Source: Castanea sativa (Eukaryota > Streptophyta > Magnoliopsida > Fagales > Fagaceae). Taken from it: a stretch of DNA of 64,000 nt. A program made the position numbers and the translations under genes. Below the pieces are notes generated by a model that was given only the letters and a program-made list of their open reading frames with translations, did no database searches and was not told where the DNA came from. The stretch spans positions 8,676,825 to 8,740,824 of the forward strand of contig NC_134020.1 in assembly GCF_040712315.1 (NCBI RefSeq), written 5' to 3'. Position 1 is the first letter of the stretch. Every line of letters starts with the position of its first letter. Of the stretch, positions 1-9,259 are shown one piece after another.

Positions 1-1411
1 TAGATTTTGGCGGTATTTTGGTCTGTTTCAAGTTGTTTTGCTCTTTCTAGAGGATTTTAGGGCATTTTCCTCATTTTAGCAATGTTGAGGGGTATTTTAT
101 AATCATTTTAGATGTTTTGGGCATTTTGGTCATTTATGAGGCATCGAGATTTGACTACTTATTTTGGCCTTTTTAGGGGTATTTTGGTCGTTTTAGAGGT
201 TTTGAGGTCGTTTTGGCCAATTAAGAGGTTTCGGGGTTTTTTTGTTTTTGACATTTTGTGGTTTTGGGGGTATTTTGGTGATTTTGGGAGTATAACGGTC
301 ATTCTAGTGATTTCAAGGGTATTTGTTTGTCAAAAAAAAAAATTTTATTTTACCCGTGAGAATTACTAAAATATCAAAAAACCTATAAATACCCCAAAAC
401 CTCTAAAATGACCTCTATTGAACTGCGAAAATGACTAAAATGCACAATGAATGTCAAAAATATCCCAAAATCCTAGAAAATGACCAACACGGCCATAATA
501 TCCACGAGAACTTTTGAAAATGACCAAAATACTATTACAACCACAACAATAAGCACATTGCATTCGAAACCCCTGAAAATGACTGATATAACCCTAAACT
601 AAGCCAAAATACCCTAAATTTTTCAGATTTTGGGGGTATTTTGGTCAATTTCATTTTTTTTTTTACAATCTAGAGGATTTTAGGGCATCTTGCTCATTTT
701 AGCAATTTTGAGGTGTATTTTTTAATCATTTTAGATGTTTGGGGCATTTTGGTCATTTATGTTGTATCGAGACTTGACTGCTTATTCTAGCCGTTTCAGT
801 GGTATTTTGGTAATTTTAGTGGTTTTGGGGTTATTTTAATCGTTTTAGAGATTTTGAGGCTATTTTGGTTAATTAAGAGGTTTCAAGGGGATTTTTTTGG
901 ACATTTTGTTGTTTTGGGGGTATTTTTGTGATTTTAGGGGTATTTTTGGTCATTCTTGTGATTTCAAGGGTACTTTTTTGTCCAAAAAAAAAAAATATTT
1001 TACCCGTGAGAATTACCAAAATATCAAAAACCTAAAAATACATCAAAACTTCTAAAATGACCCCCTTAAAATTGCCAAAATGACTAAAATGCACCCAGAA
1101 TGTTCAAAATACCCAAAAACCCTAGAAAATGACCAAAATGCCGCCAAAATGACCACAATGCCCTTGAAAATTTTTAAAATTACCAAAACACCATCGGAAC
1201 CTCAAAAATAAGCAAAAGACCCTTGAAACCTCGAAAATGACCAAAATGCCCCCAAACTAATCCAAAATACACTCGATCTTTTAGAATTTTGGCGGTATTT
1301 TGGTCCGTTTCAAGTTATTTTACCCATTCTATAGGATTTTAGGACATTTTCCTAATTTTTGCAATGTCGAGGGTCATTTTATAATCATTTTAGATGTTTT
1401 GGGTATTTTGG
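1..1411. repeat. Minisatellite-like array with inverted-repeat higher-order units
   Basis: The stretch is built from short words such as GGTATTTTGGTCATTTTAG in one orientation (about 1-330, 640-985, 1275-1411). The reverse-complement words, AAAATGACCAAAATRCCC, fill about 360-620 and 1000-1270. The forward block starting at 1 recurs at 624 and again at about 1282, giving a period of roughly 625-660 bp. Each unit is a forward half followed by an inverted half. Landmarks such as a run of A followed by TTTTACCCGTGAGAATTAC recur at about 330-366 and 987-1015. The short ORFs here are low-complexity and not genes. The array runs into the N gap. Confidence 0.85.
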
Positions 1412-1611
1412 NNNNNNNNNNNNNNNNNNNNNNNNNNNNNNNNNNNNNNNNNNNNNNNNNNNNNNNNNNNNNNNNNNNNNNNNNNNNNNNNNNNNNNNNN
1501 NNNNNNNNNNNNNNNNNNNNNNNNNNNNNNNNNNNNNNNNNNNNNNNNNNNNNNNNNNNNNNNNNNNNNNNNNNNNNNNNNNNNNNNNNNNNNNNNNNNN
1601 NNNNNNNNNNN
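1412..1611. other. Assembly gap of 200 N
   Basis: Exactly 200 N. The right flank enters an LTR in its middle: base 1,612 corresponds to 6,585 in the 3' LTR. About 565 bp of 5' LTR is therefore missing if the two LTRs are the same length, so the 200 N is probably a placeholder and not a measured size. Confidence 0.95.
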
Positions 1612-2144
1612 AAAGTGTAGAGAGTATTTTGGAGCTTAGGAAGCGTTTAGGGATTTGCCAAAAAGAAGCTGGGGTGAGGCTTGGCGGATGCAATCATGTG
1701 GTATTGCAAGATCTAGAAAGCTAGTGAAGATAAGACTCCAAGAAATCCGTTAGTAGCAGGAGCTTGGAGGGCTCAAGTACATTGGGTAGACTGAGGCTTG
1801 AGAGGGTCTTTTGTTATTCGTGTATCTCCTTAACTTATTTACTAGTGGATCGATTTTGACTTAGAGGGTCGCGGAGAGGTTTTTCACCGAGTTCTTCGAT
1901 TTCCTCTTCAATAATACATCTTGGTGTTATCTTGTATTTGCATCTCTCTTCCCTTACTCTTTAAGCTTTATATTTATTGTTGCTTACTTATTTATGACTT
2001 AGAGAGTAGGTCCGGTGATTCTGGCGCTTCATTTACTCTTGTTTCACACTCTAGATAAGTTAGAGTAAGAGCAATTTAAGCTGTAATTTTAAAATTGGGG
2101 TCTAAAAAAAGCTCTCGTGTGTTTCACACAAATCCGAGCTTTCA
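1612..2144 (+). repeat. 5' LTR, right-hand part only
   Basis: Matches 6,585-7,067 nearly throughout, for example at TTTGCATCTCTCTTCCCTTA and GTGTTTCACACAAATCCGAG. It ends GAGCTTTCA immediately before the primer binding site. The two copies differ by many substitutions and several small indels, including about 40 bp at 1,770-1,800 absent from the other copy, so the insertion is not recent. Confidence 0.85.
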
Positions 2145-2146
2145 TG

Positions 2147-2160
2147 TGGTATCAGGTGAG
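2147..2160 (+). other. Primer binding site, initiator tRNA-Met type
   Basis: TGGTATCAGGTGAG lies two bases after the LTR end. The first nine bases match the usual Copia initiator-Met site TGGTATCAGAGC, and the rest has drifted. Confidence 0.7.
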
Positions 2161-2222
2161 CGGGTACACTTATTTTGGTTTCATTACCTATGTGTGATCC
2201 TTGACCTCTTGTATTTATTGTC

Positions 2223-3024
2223 ATGGATAGTTCTTTGTATGCTTCTATGGATGTTTTGGATGTTATTAAGTGTAACATGCCTTGTGTTTGGAAAAATGCC
2301 TCTATGAGTGTTAATCCTCATAATTGTGATGACATGTTACATGAATCCATGGGTGTTGTTGAAATTCCAAATGTCAAAATCTTGAAGAAAAAGTTTAAGA
2401 AGTTTCATGAGAATTTAAGCAAGTTCACTAGTGAAAAAGATGATTTGATTGCTAAGCTCAATGAATCCAACAAATTAGTTGAAAAGTATGAGAAACTTGC
2501 TAAACATTCTCTTGAAAAACTAAAGGAGTTTGAATGTTTAAATATAGACTTGGATGCTAAACTTGTTTTGTTTATCAAACTTGTTGATGATCTTAAATGT
2601 GAAAATGAATCTCTTAAGATGTACGCCAAGTATTTGATTCTTGCTGAACTTATTGCTAAAAAGGAAGAAAATATTTGCTGCAATCATGTTGTGTTGCTTG
2701 ATTTTATGCCTATTGTGAGTTCCACCTCTAAAGACAAATCGGTGTACACTCTTCCACACAAAAGAAAACCAAAAGTAGAGAGAAAGACTCTTAAGCCTAA
2801 GCCTTCTTTTTAGGTCTCATCCTAGGGATTTGAATGAATCTAAGTTTGTTCCTACTTACCACCATTGTGGTGTGATTGGTCACATAAGACCATAATGTTC
2901 CATGTTGAAGAGAAGAACAAAACCATGTTGGTAGATCCCTCCTCTGAAAAAGCCTAGTGGACCTAAACACATTGTTTGTCACCATTGTGGTGTCTTTGGT
3001 CATCTAAGACCTCATTGCTCCTAA
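2223..3024 (+). pseudogene. Copia gag remnant: coiled coil plus two zinc knuckles
   Basis: An open frame from 2,223 to 2,813 encodes about 196 residues rich in Lys/Glu/Leu heptads (roughly residues 45-150), consistent with a coiled coil. A shifted frame then holds two CX2CX4HX4C-type knuckles. The first (2,857-2,898) has Tyr for the first Cys and a stop near its end. The second (2,977-3,018) is intact (C-HH-C-GVFG-H-LRPH-C) and is followed directly by a stop. The product would be a nucleocapsid-like RNA-binding structural protein. The frameshift between 2,800 and 2,857 and the stops mark it as broken. The coiled-coil-then-knuckle order resembles the gag at 30,663-31,460. Confidence 0.7.
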
Positions 3025-6006
3025 GTTCCAAGCTCTTAAAAGAATCAAAAGAGAAGAGAAACTTGAGCTTCTTGGAAGTAGTGCTTTGCAAGCTAAACTA
3101 GATTTAATTGAAAATGGTAAGTTATTGAAGAAAGTTTTTTATGCTCTTACCTCCTTGTCTATGTGCGTCTCCAATTCTCGTTCTTCCAACCCTCATCTCA
3201 CATCTAATGAGACACTCATTCCAAACAATCGTTCCGTTCTGGATAAAGAAAAGGTTCCTATGGTTAAGCTTGTGCTCTTTTGGTCCTTGATATAATTTTT
3301 CGATCTTTGTAGGACCTCTTCATGCATTAGATACTTTATTATCATGCATTTGTGCATCTTCCATTTCTTTATATGCATTTTTCTTGTATTTGATCTTACT
3401 TTTATACTTTTGCTTTGTGTGTGTAAAAAATTCAAAAACACATAAAAAGTGAAAAATTCAAAAAGTTTTTCATGAACGTATATATTTGAGCACATATCAT
3501 ATGTGAGTTTGGCCTAGTACCTCTGTATTAATTGCGTAGTGCATTTACTAGCTTAGCTTGTTATGTAGACATATTTTTTAAGTGTTAGCGACATCTAGAA
3601 ATTTACATTTAATTGCTGTAAATAGATCTTGAAGTTTGTCATGAATAATTAGTCGATAGTCATATTCGATCTTGATACATGCGTAGATTTGTGCCTATAT
3701 ATCTCCTCACATTTTTCTTCTTTTTCAAAGAGCTCTACAAATGTCAATATTTAAAAAGAGAAAGAGCTGAAAAAGCCTTGTTTTGAAAATTAGTTTGACT
3801 AGGAAAAGGTGGAGCAAAAATGTATTAAAATGTATGGTGCCAAAGCCAAAGGCTTATTCATTAAAGAAATTTCAAAATTTGATGGCATTGTTTCTCAAAA
3901 AATTGAGTTGTATTGGTCAAAAGTATGAAAAATGGAAGCTAAATGAAAAGTTTTCAATCAAATGTAAACACTTTGGTGGGGTTCATATTTGTTCATTTCT
4001 ACAAGTGAGATAGGTCACTTGACTTCATACTAGTTGTGTATGACTTGATTGAATTGATCATTGAAGTTTCATACTAAACTATGGACTAATTCATACTTGA
4101 TTCACACACAAAACACAAGTTTAATGTTCAATATATGCCTATTTCATTTGTGTGACTGTTCATGTTCAAATGTGATGTGTGTGTGCTCAACCATGTATGG
4201 ATCAAACCAAAAAGGTTTTTGATCACTTTATTTGTATTTGAAAGTGTTTTTTATCACTCTTTGTAATTAGGTTTTGTACCTACTTTGTTTTTCAATGTTT
4301 TAAGCTTGTTTTTGTGTTGAAAAACAAGGGTCAAAGTCTTTCGAGAGTGGTTCGTGAGTAGTTCGCAACTTGGCCTGAGTTGCAAAGGCTCTAAAAATGC
4401 ATTTTTGGCATTAAGGCAGAAACTTTCGCGAGTAAGCTATCTCACAAAATTCCCAGATCAGCTATTACATGGGTATTTCATGAGCTTTTGATAAAATGAA
4501 AAAAAAAAAAAAAAACTCCTTATATGATTCTTTTATGACTCCATCCTCTCTAAACCCTCTTTTTCAAAGCATCTACATTAAACCCCAACTAATTTCAATT
4601 TTTTTACACTCCGTAAACATCTCTGAGGTAATCTTTAACACTTTTAATTGATGTTGATCCTTAGAATATGTTTTTGGGGGTTTTATGTTCATAGTTGAGA
4701 TTTTCTCAAATAAGGGTCTGAAAACTTAATTTTTGTCAATGTTTTTTATTGGATTTTGTTTTAAATGTCTGTTTGCTTTGGATGTTGGCCCCTTATGGAA
4801 AAAATAACATGTATTTAGGCAATATTGTTATATGTTCATGCATTGTTTAACATACATGTATAGTGTGTGCACTCTAAGTGTTTGATAAAATGCCTCTATG
4901 GTATTTTTTTTTCATTCTTTTGGACTCCAATGAGTACTGATTTTTGGGGATTACCATGATTATGCATGTTTATCATGTTTTGATCATTGGTTGTGTGTTT
5001 TACACACTTTGCCTCATGAGTGATTGCTCATGCATTGGTCATGCATCCACATGCGCACTAGATGCACCATTGATGCACACACTTTATCACTTGACATGTT
5101 TTGCATTCACTCATGCTAGTTAAGTATTTTAGATCTTTTAGCACATATAACATATTCTTGTGTCTATGTCATGGCTTAGTCTATATCTTGTTCCATCATC
5201 CTAAGCATGTCATGTTTAATTTATGCTTTGTAGAATTTTTTTTTTTTTTTTGTGTTTTATCTTTTGTTTGAACTTCATTTTCTCATTTAGCTTGCATCGG
5301 TCATGCATCAATTCCCTTGTTCATGTTTTTTTTTTTTTTCCTTTCCCTCCTTCCTCTTGATTCATTTTTATATTCGTGACAAAAAAGGGGAGAGTATACT
5401 AGAGTGTATCGTCATTTCTATATGACTCTTATGCACATTCTCAGGGGGAGAAATTCTATCTCGTGCATATTCATAGGGGAGAAAGTCATAGGAGAGATGC
5501 ATATACCAAGGGGAAGAAAACATTTTTTATGAGAAAACCTTGCTTTATTTGTTTTAGACTATTTTTGTTTTCTTGTTTGCTTTATGGTGCTTTGAGTTGC
5601 ATTTAGTATCTATACTTTGTTGCTCTCATCGCATCGTGTTTATGTGTTGGACATGCAATTGATTTTAGCATTGCTTGTAATTGCATTGCGTTCCTGGATG
5701 ATCATTTACTAGTTAAATGTTCATTGTGTTCATTTCCTAATGATTGTTCATGTTTGATCAAGTTATGCTTTATGTGTTACATCTCATGTGATATCTTGAT
5801 CGCATTTTACTTGTTACTTTATACTTGTCCTTTATTACTTACTTTACCTTGAGGGTCTAATGTGTTTTGTGCAAGTGTTTCAGGATACAAGTATTTGGTT
5901 CCAAGTTCATCACAGGTTTTAGATTTAGGTATGAGTGAGTTTTGCCATTGTTCCCAAACTCAAGTTTAAGTCTAGAGTTTGTCATAGGGTGTTTTGTTGC
6001 GGAATA
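3025..6006 (+). other. Non-coding interior of the gag-only element
   Basis: About 3 kb of AT-rich sequence with no supportable coding region; short ORFs at 3,086-3,295 and 3,783-4,013 have no recognisable motif. An A-rich spacer (about 3,425-3,470) follows gag, as it does at 31,645-31,690 in the second gag-only element. CGCGAG-like words occur at 4,335-4,440, and several short purine tracts (GGGGAGA, GGGGGAGA) lie at 5,385-5,520. Poly-T runs occur near 5,230 and 5,325. Confidence 0.6.
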
Positions 6007-6019
6007 GCCAAAGGGAAGA
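6007..6019 (+). other. Polypurine tract, proposed
   Basis: AGCCAAAGGGAAGAT lies just upstream of TGTAAAGTTGTG, the likely LTR start. Placement follows the usual Copia order of purine tract then TG. The exact LTR edge cannot be confirmed because the matching 5' end is in the gap. Confidence 0.55.
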
Positions 6020-6285
6020 TTGTAAAGTTGTGATTTACAACTATGTTTTATGTTGGCTTTATTCTATGACAAAAAGTGTTGTAGTTGCACAATTTTGTTC
6101 ATTGTATTTTGTGGGATTTTATTATATTGGGTTTAGAATTAAGTTGGTGAAGAATTAAGCATGCAATGAAGACCAATACAGTTTCGCGATTAGCTCGCCC
6201 GAAGCTCGCAAGTAAAGGTTCCCACGAAAAGGGCATGTGAGAAGCACATGTTGGAAGCTAAAGCGTCAAGTGCCAGGCTGCATTT

Positions 6286-6328
6286 CACGAGTTCTTCGCG
6301 AGATAGGCCATCTCGCGAGGCACTCGTG
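6286..6328. repeat. Perfect interrupted palindrome in LTR U3
   Basis: Arms CACGAG and TCGCGAGAT, separated by four bases, are mirrored by ATCTCGCGA and CTCGTG after a 5-bp centre (AGGCC). All 15 arm positions pair. It lies about 50-95 bp upstream of the TATA box. Related words (TCGCGA, GCTCGC) occur at 6,182-6,210. Confidence 0.85.
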
Positions 6329-6379
6329 AAACTCTGCCTGAAGAATTTTAAGTGTGACTTTCTTACCCTTCACCTATAC

Positions 6380-6387
6380 TATATATA
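6380..6387 (+). promoter_or_regulatory. TATA box of the 3' LTR
   Basis: TATATATA followed by CCCC, about 360 bp into the LTR. This is a normal position for the Pol II promoter of a plant LTR. Confidence 0.5.
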
Positions 6388-7067
6388 CCCCCATTACCCA
6401 TAAAAGTAAAGGAGGCTATTTAGAGAGAAGACCCTAGATAGGTTTCTACAACACAACACACCCACCTTTTAGAGAGAGAGCTACTCATCATTTAGTGAGA
6501 AATCATTGTAGTCTCTTCTCCTTCCCTCTCCCATTGTCATACCTTGAGAGGAGATTTGTACCCAAACACAACCCACACATATTTAAAGTGTAAAGAATGT
6601 TTTGGAGCTTGAAAAGCTTTGGGGATTTGGCAAAAGAAGCCGGTGAGACTTGGCAGATGCAATTAGGCGATATTGCGGGATCCGGAAAGCTAGTGAAGAA
6701 AAGACTTCGAGAAGTCCGTTGGTAGCTGGAGTTTGGAGGGTCTTTTGTTATTCGTGTACTCCAACTTATTTACTAGTGAATCGATTTCAACTTAGAGGGT
6801 CGTGGAGAGGTTTTTCACCAAGTTCTTCGGTTTTCTCTTTGATAACATGTCTTGGAGTTATCTTGTGTTTGCATCTCTCTTCCCTTACCCTTTAAGCTTT
6901 TTATTTATTGTTGCTTGCTTGCTTATGGCTTAGAGAGTAGATCCAGTGATTGCGCTTCATTTACTCTTGTTCCACACTTAGATAAGTTAGAGTAAAAGAA
7001 ATTAACCCGTAATTTTAAAATTGGGATCTAAACAAGCTCGTGTGTTTCACACAAATCCGAGCTTTCA

Positions 7068-8177
7068 AAATCACATCTTTGAAACCACTCCAAAATTAAA
7101 ACAAATTGTAGATCAGTAGCCTTGAAGCTTTCTAACGCACAATTTTAGAAACAAACATAAACATGGAAAAAATGGTTGCGATCCTCTTTGACACTTTTGT
7201 TTTCTAATATATAAATCTTTTACTCTATTTCCACTTTTACTTGTAATTTTCTTATACCTTTTAAGGTTCTTTCTGTTTTTTGCTTTTTCCTTAAAGGTCA
7301 AAGCTTTTAGTTAATCTAACATCTCTATATGGTATATTTATATCTTTTATTAGTGAACTAGGAGTCCATTGCGCATACTAATTCCTCACCAAAAATTGTG
7401 TATTTTTGTAAATAACTTGTGTAATGGATTCAATTTTAATTTGGTTGGCTATCCTAAAAATAATTTGTTAATTGAAATAATCTCTAGTGAAGCTAAGTAC
7501 ATCATAAGTTATCAGGAGAGTTTTCTTAGGATATGGTGCCTGAAAGGGTCAAAGATAGTGTACCTAAGAGGGTCAAAGAGTGTGTACCTGAGAGCATCAA
7601 AGCTAGCCCTCTAGAAAATGTCATCGGGCAAGTCTTCTTGGCCAAGTTAGATGTGTACCTGAGAGGGTTAAAAAGAGTACTTTAGAAGGTTTTATCGGCC
7701 AAAAGGAGTCATCAGGCAAGTCTCCTCGGCCAAGTCAGAGAGTGTATTTGAGAGGGTCAGAGAGAGTACTCCATAAGGTCATCTAAAAAAAAGGAGTTCT
7801 CGAGCAAGTCTTCTTGGCCAAAGGGAGTCTTCAGGCTAGTCTTCTCAACCAAGTTAGAAAGTGTATGGTTATATTTGTTTTTTATAGTGGGACCCCAACA
7901 ACTTGTCAAATACATTATTTATATAAAAGTTTTGAAGTGAAAATCTCAATAAATATGCCAATTGACTTTGATTATGTGTTAAGTATCCCTTCAATATTTC
8001 TGTTGTTAAAGAGAATTGTAATATGGGAGCATATTTGTGGCGGCTCAAGTTTTTTTTTTTTTTTTTTTTTTTTCTAGGGGGGTCAACAATGGCAGAGCTA
8101 GGAATTTGTCATTTGTGGCGAGTAAAAAATAAAATGATTAATCTTTTTTTTCTATATATGCAACTTTCATATTATAT
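7068..8177. other. Intergenic sequence between two retrotransposons
   Basis: No gene is supportable. It contains the minisatellite described separately and a run of 24 T at 8,050-8,073. Beyond it is GGCAGAGCTAGGAATTTG (about 8,090-8,107), a phrase often seen near hAT-like ends. The far side of the A insertion (23,903 onward) should continue this sequence. Confidence 0.5.
7531..7865. repeat. Degenerate minisatellite, unit about 110 bp
   Basis: Phrases such as GAGAGGGTCAAAGAGTGT and GGCAAGTCTTCTTGGCCAAG recur two to three times with drift and small insertions. No coding signal survives. Confidence 0.6.
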
Positions 8178-8182
8178 ACAAT

Positions 8183-8795
8183 TGTAACGGGTTGTTCCCA
8201 ACAACTTTGGGCTTTTGGGCCTAGACCCTTAGTTTACTTGTACTCTTGTTTGGGATTATCCCACAATGAGAGGTCCAAGAGATGGCTCTTAAGGTTACTG
8301 GGAATTTAGCTGTTATTTTGGCCTTAAACTCTCTTGATCATGGCTCAGCCGAGATGATGGTTGTATAGCCAAACAATATTTCTTAGTCCTCAAGATGTAT
8401 TTTTCCTTACTACTCTTGTGTTTCCTTCCCTAAATTTTTCAACCCCCAACGCCTTCCTCTTTTCCTCTCTTTATACCCTCCACTTAATGGGGCTGTCATG
8501 ATGAAAGGATATTCCCCACGTCAGTGGGCTCCTCCATATCGTATCTCTAAACATAGGGGGCTCGCCTTCTACTACTAATATGACCTCCTAGTAACTTATG
8601 CTTGACGTCAGTTATTTCTTAGAGGGTGGATTTTCCCAAGGCACTATCCTTCGTTCACGGCATGTCTTAAGGGTACTTTGTCCATTTGCTCGACCAAACC
8701 CATTTCAGCTCGGCTAAGTATGTTGAGATGGGCTGAGTTGATTCGGTGATTGGGCTTTGTGATTTGGAAATAGCCCACTATTCTTGGTCCATACA
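8183..8795 (-). repeat. Element A 3' LTR (left on plus strand)
   Basis: 613 bp from TGTAACGGG to GGTCCATACA. It aligns with 23,248-23,897 and differs by scattered substitutions and indels, including the phrase AGCCCCCACCTTGAAATCTG present only in the right copy. It abuts a purine tract on the minus strand. Confidence 0.88.
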
Positions 8796-8796
8796 A

Positions 8797-8807
8797 TGGC
8801 CCCCCAC
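8797..8807 (-). other. Polypurine tract of element A
   Basis: Minus strand GTGGGGGGCCA immediately precedes TTGTATGGACC, the start of the LTR in element orientation. Confidence 0.75.
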
Positions 8808-9078
8808 GATCCCATTTTCAATTCATGGGAGTAGGATCGTGGTCATGTCCTCGGCACGTGGGGGATCGTGCTTGATGTAGCCATTGCCTCTCAAGGATGC
8901 CAAGCGCCAGATAATAAATGCATCAAATTTAACAGCCTGCCCTTCTTGCACGCGCTGAGCTAGCTGTCAAGATCAACAGTCAAGATTGTCTGATTGTTTA
9001 GTTACTGAGGCGCGGATGGCATGAAGGGCAGGAGCGATTATTAATTTTCCCACTCGAAGCATTAAATACCCCTTTCCC

Positions 9079-9086
9079 TATAAATA
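9079..9086 (+). promoter_or_regulatory. TATA box for the antisense ORF of element A
   Basis: CCCTATAAATAG lies 181 bp upstream of the ATG at 9,260. The homologous ORF in element B has CTATAAAT at the matching distance. A pyrimidine-rich leader with CTTCAC and CTTTCTC words follows in both. Confidence 0.65.
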
Positions 9087-9259
9087 GTGCATGGGTTTCT
9101 CTGATTTACTTTCTCTAATTCACTTCACATTGTTAAACTTCACTTTAGAGCCTCCTATGTCCCAAGTCTCCCTCTTCTTGAGAGCACTCTTCTCCCGAGA
9201 ATGTCTCTTCCCTTTGTAAGTCTTCTAACCCCTACCTCATTTATTCCTTACTTCTTATA

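Larger units (their letters stand above)
1612..7067 (+). mobile_element. Gag-only Copia-type LTR retrotransposon, no pol (TR-GAG/LARD-like)
   Basis: Two LTR copies (1,612-2,144, truncated by the gap, and about 6,020-7,067) flank a 3.9-kb interior. The interior has an initiator-Met-type primer binding site next to the 5' LTR and a purine-rich tract next to the 3' LTR. Only a gag-like coding region with two zinc knuckles is visible; no protease, integrase, RT or RNase H is seen between 3,025 and 6,006. This matches the non-autonomous architecture called TR-GAG or LARD. The target duplication cannot be checked because the left end lies in the gap. An alternative is an autonomous element that lost pol by deletion. 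Confidence 0.75.
6020..7067 (+). repeat. 3' LTR of the gag-only element
   Basis: About 1,048 bp from TGTAAAGTTG to GAGCTTTCA. It contains an upstream inverted repeat (6,286-6,328), a TATA box (6,380-6,387), and a CA-rich leader. The part from 6,585 on aligns with 1,612-2,144. Confidence 0.75.

Noticed and set aside
1300..1724. Several ORFs spanning the N gap
   Set aside because: They are read through unknown bases and low-complexity repeat; no coding evidence.
7369..7520. Possible Copia RNase H scrap (SSEAKY resembling the STEAEY motif)
   Set aside because: Only a few residues match and no neighbouring RNase H motif is present.
8087..8178. hAT-like end near GGCAGAGCTAGGAATTTG
   Set aside because: No inverted partner or 8-bp duplication could be located across the element A insertion.
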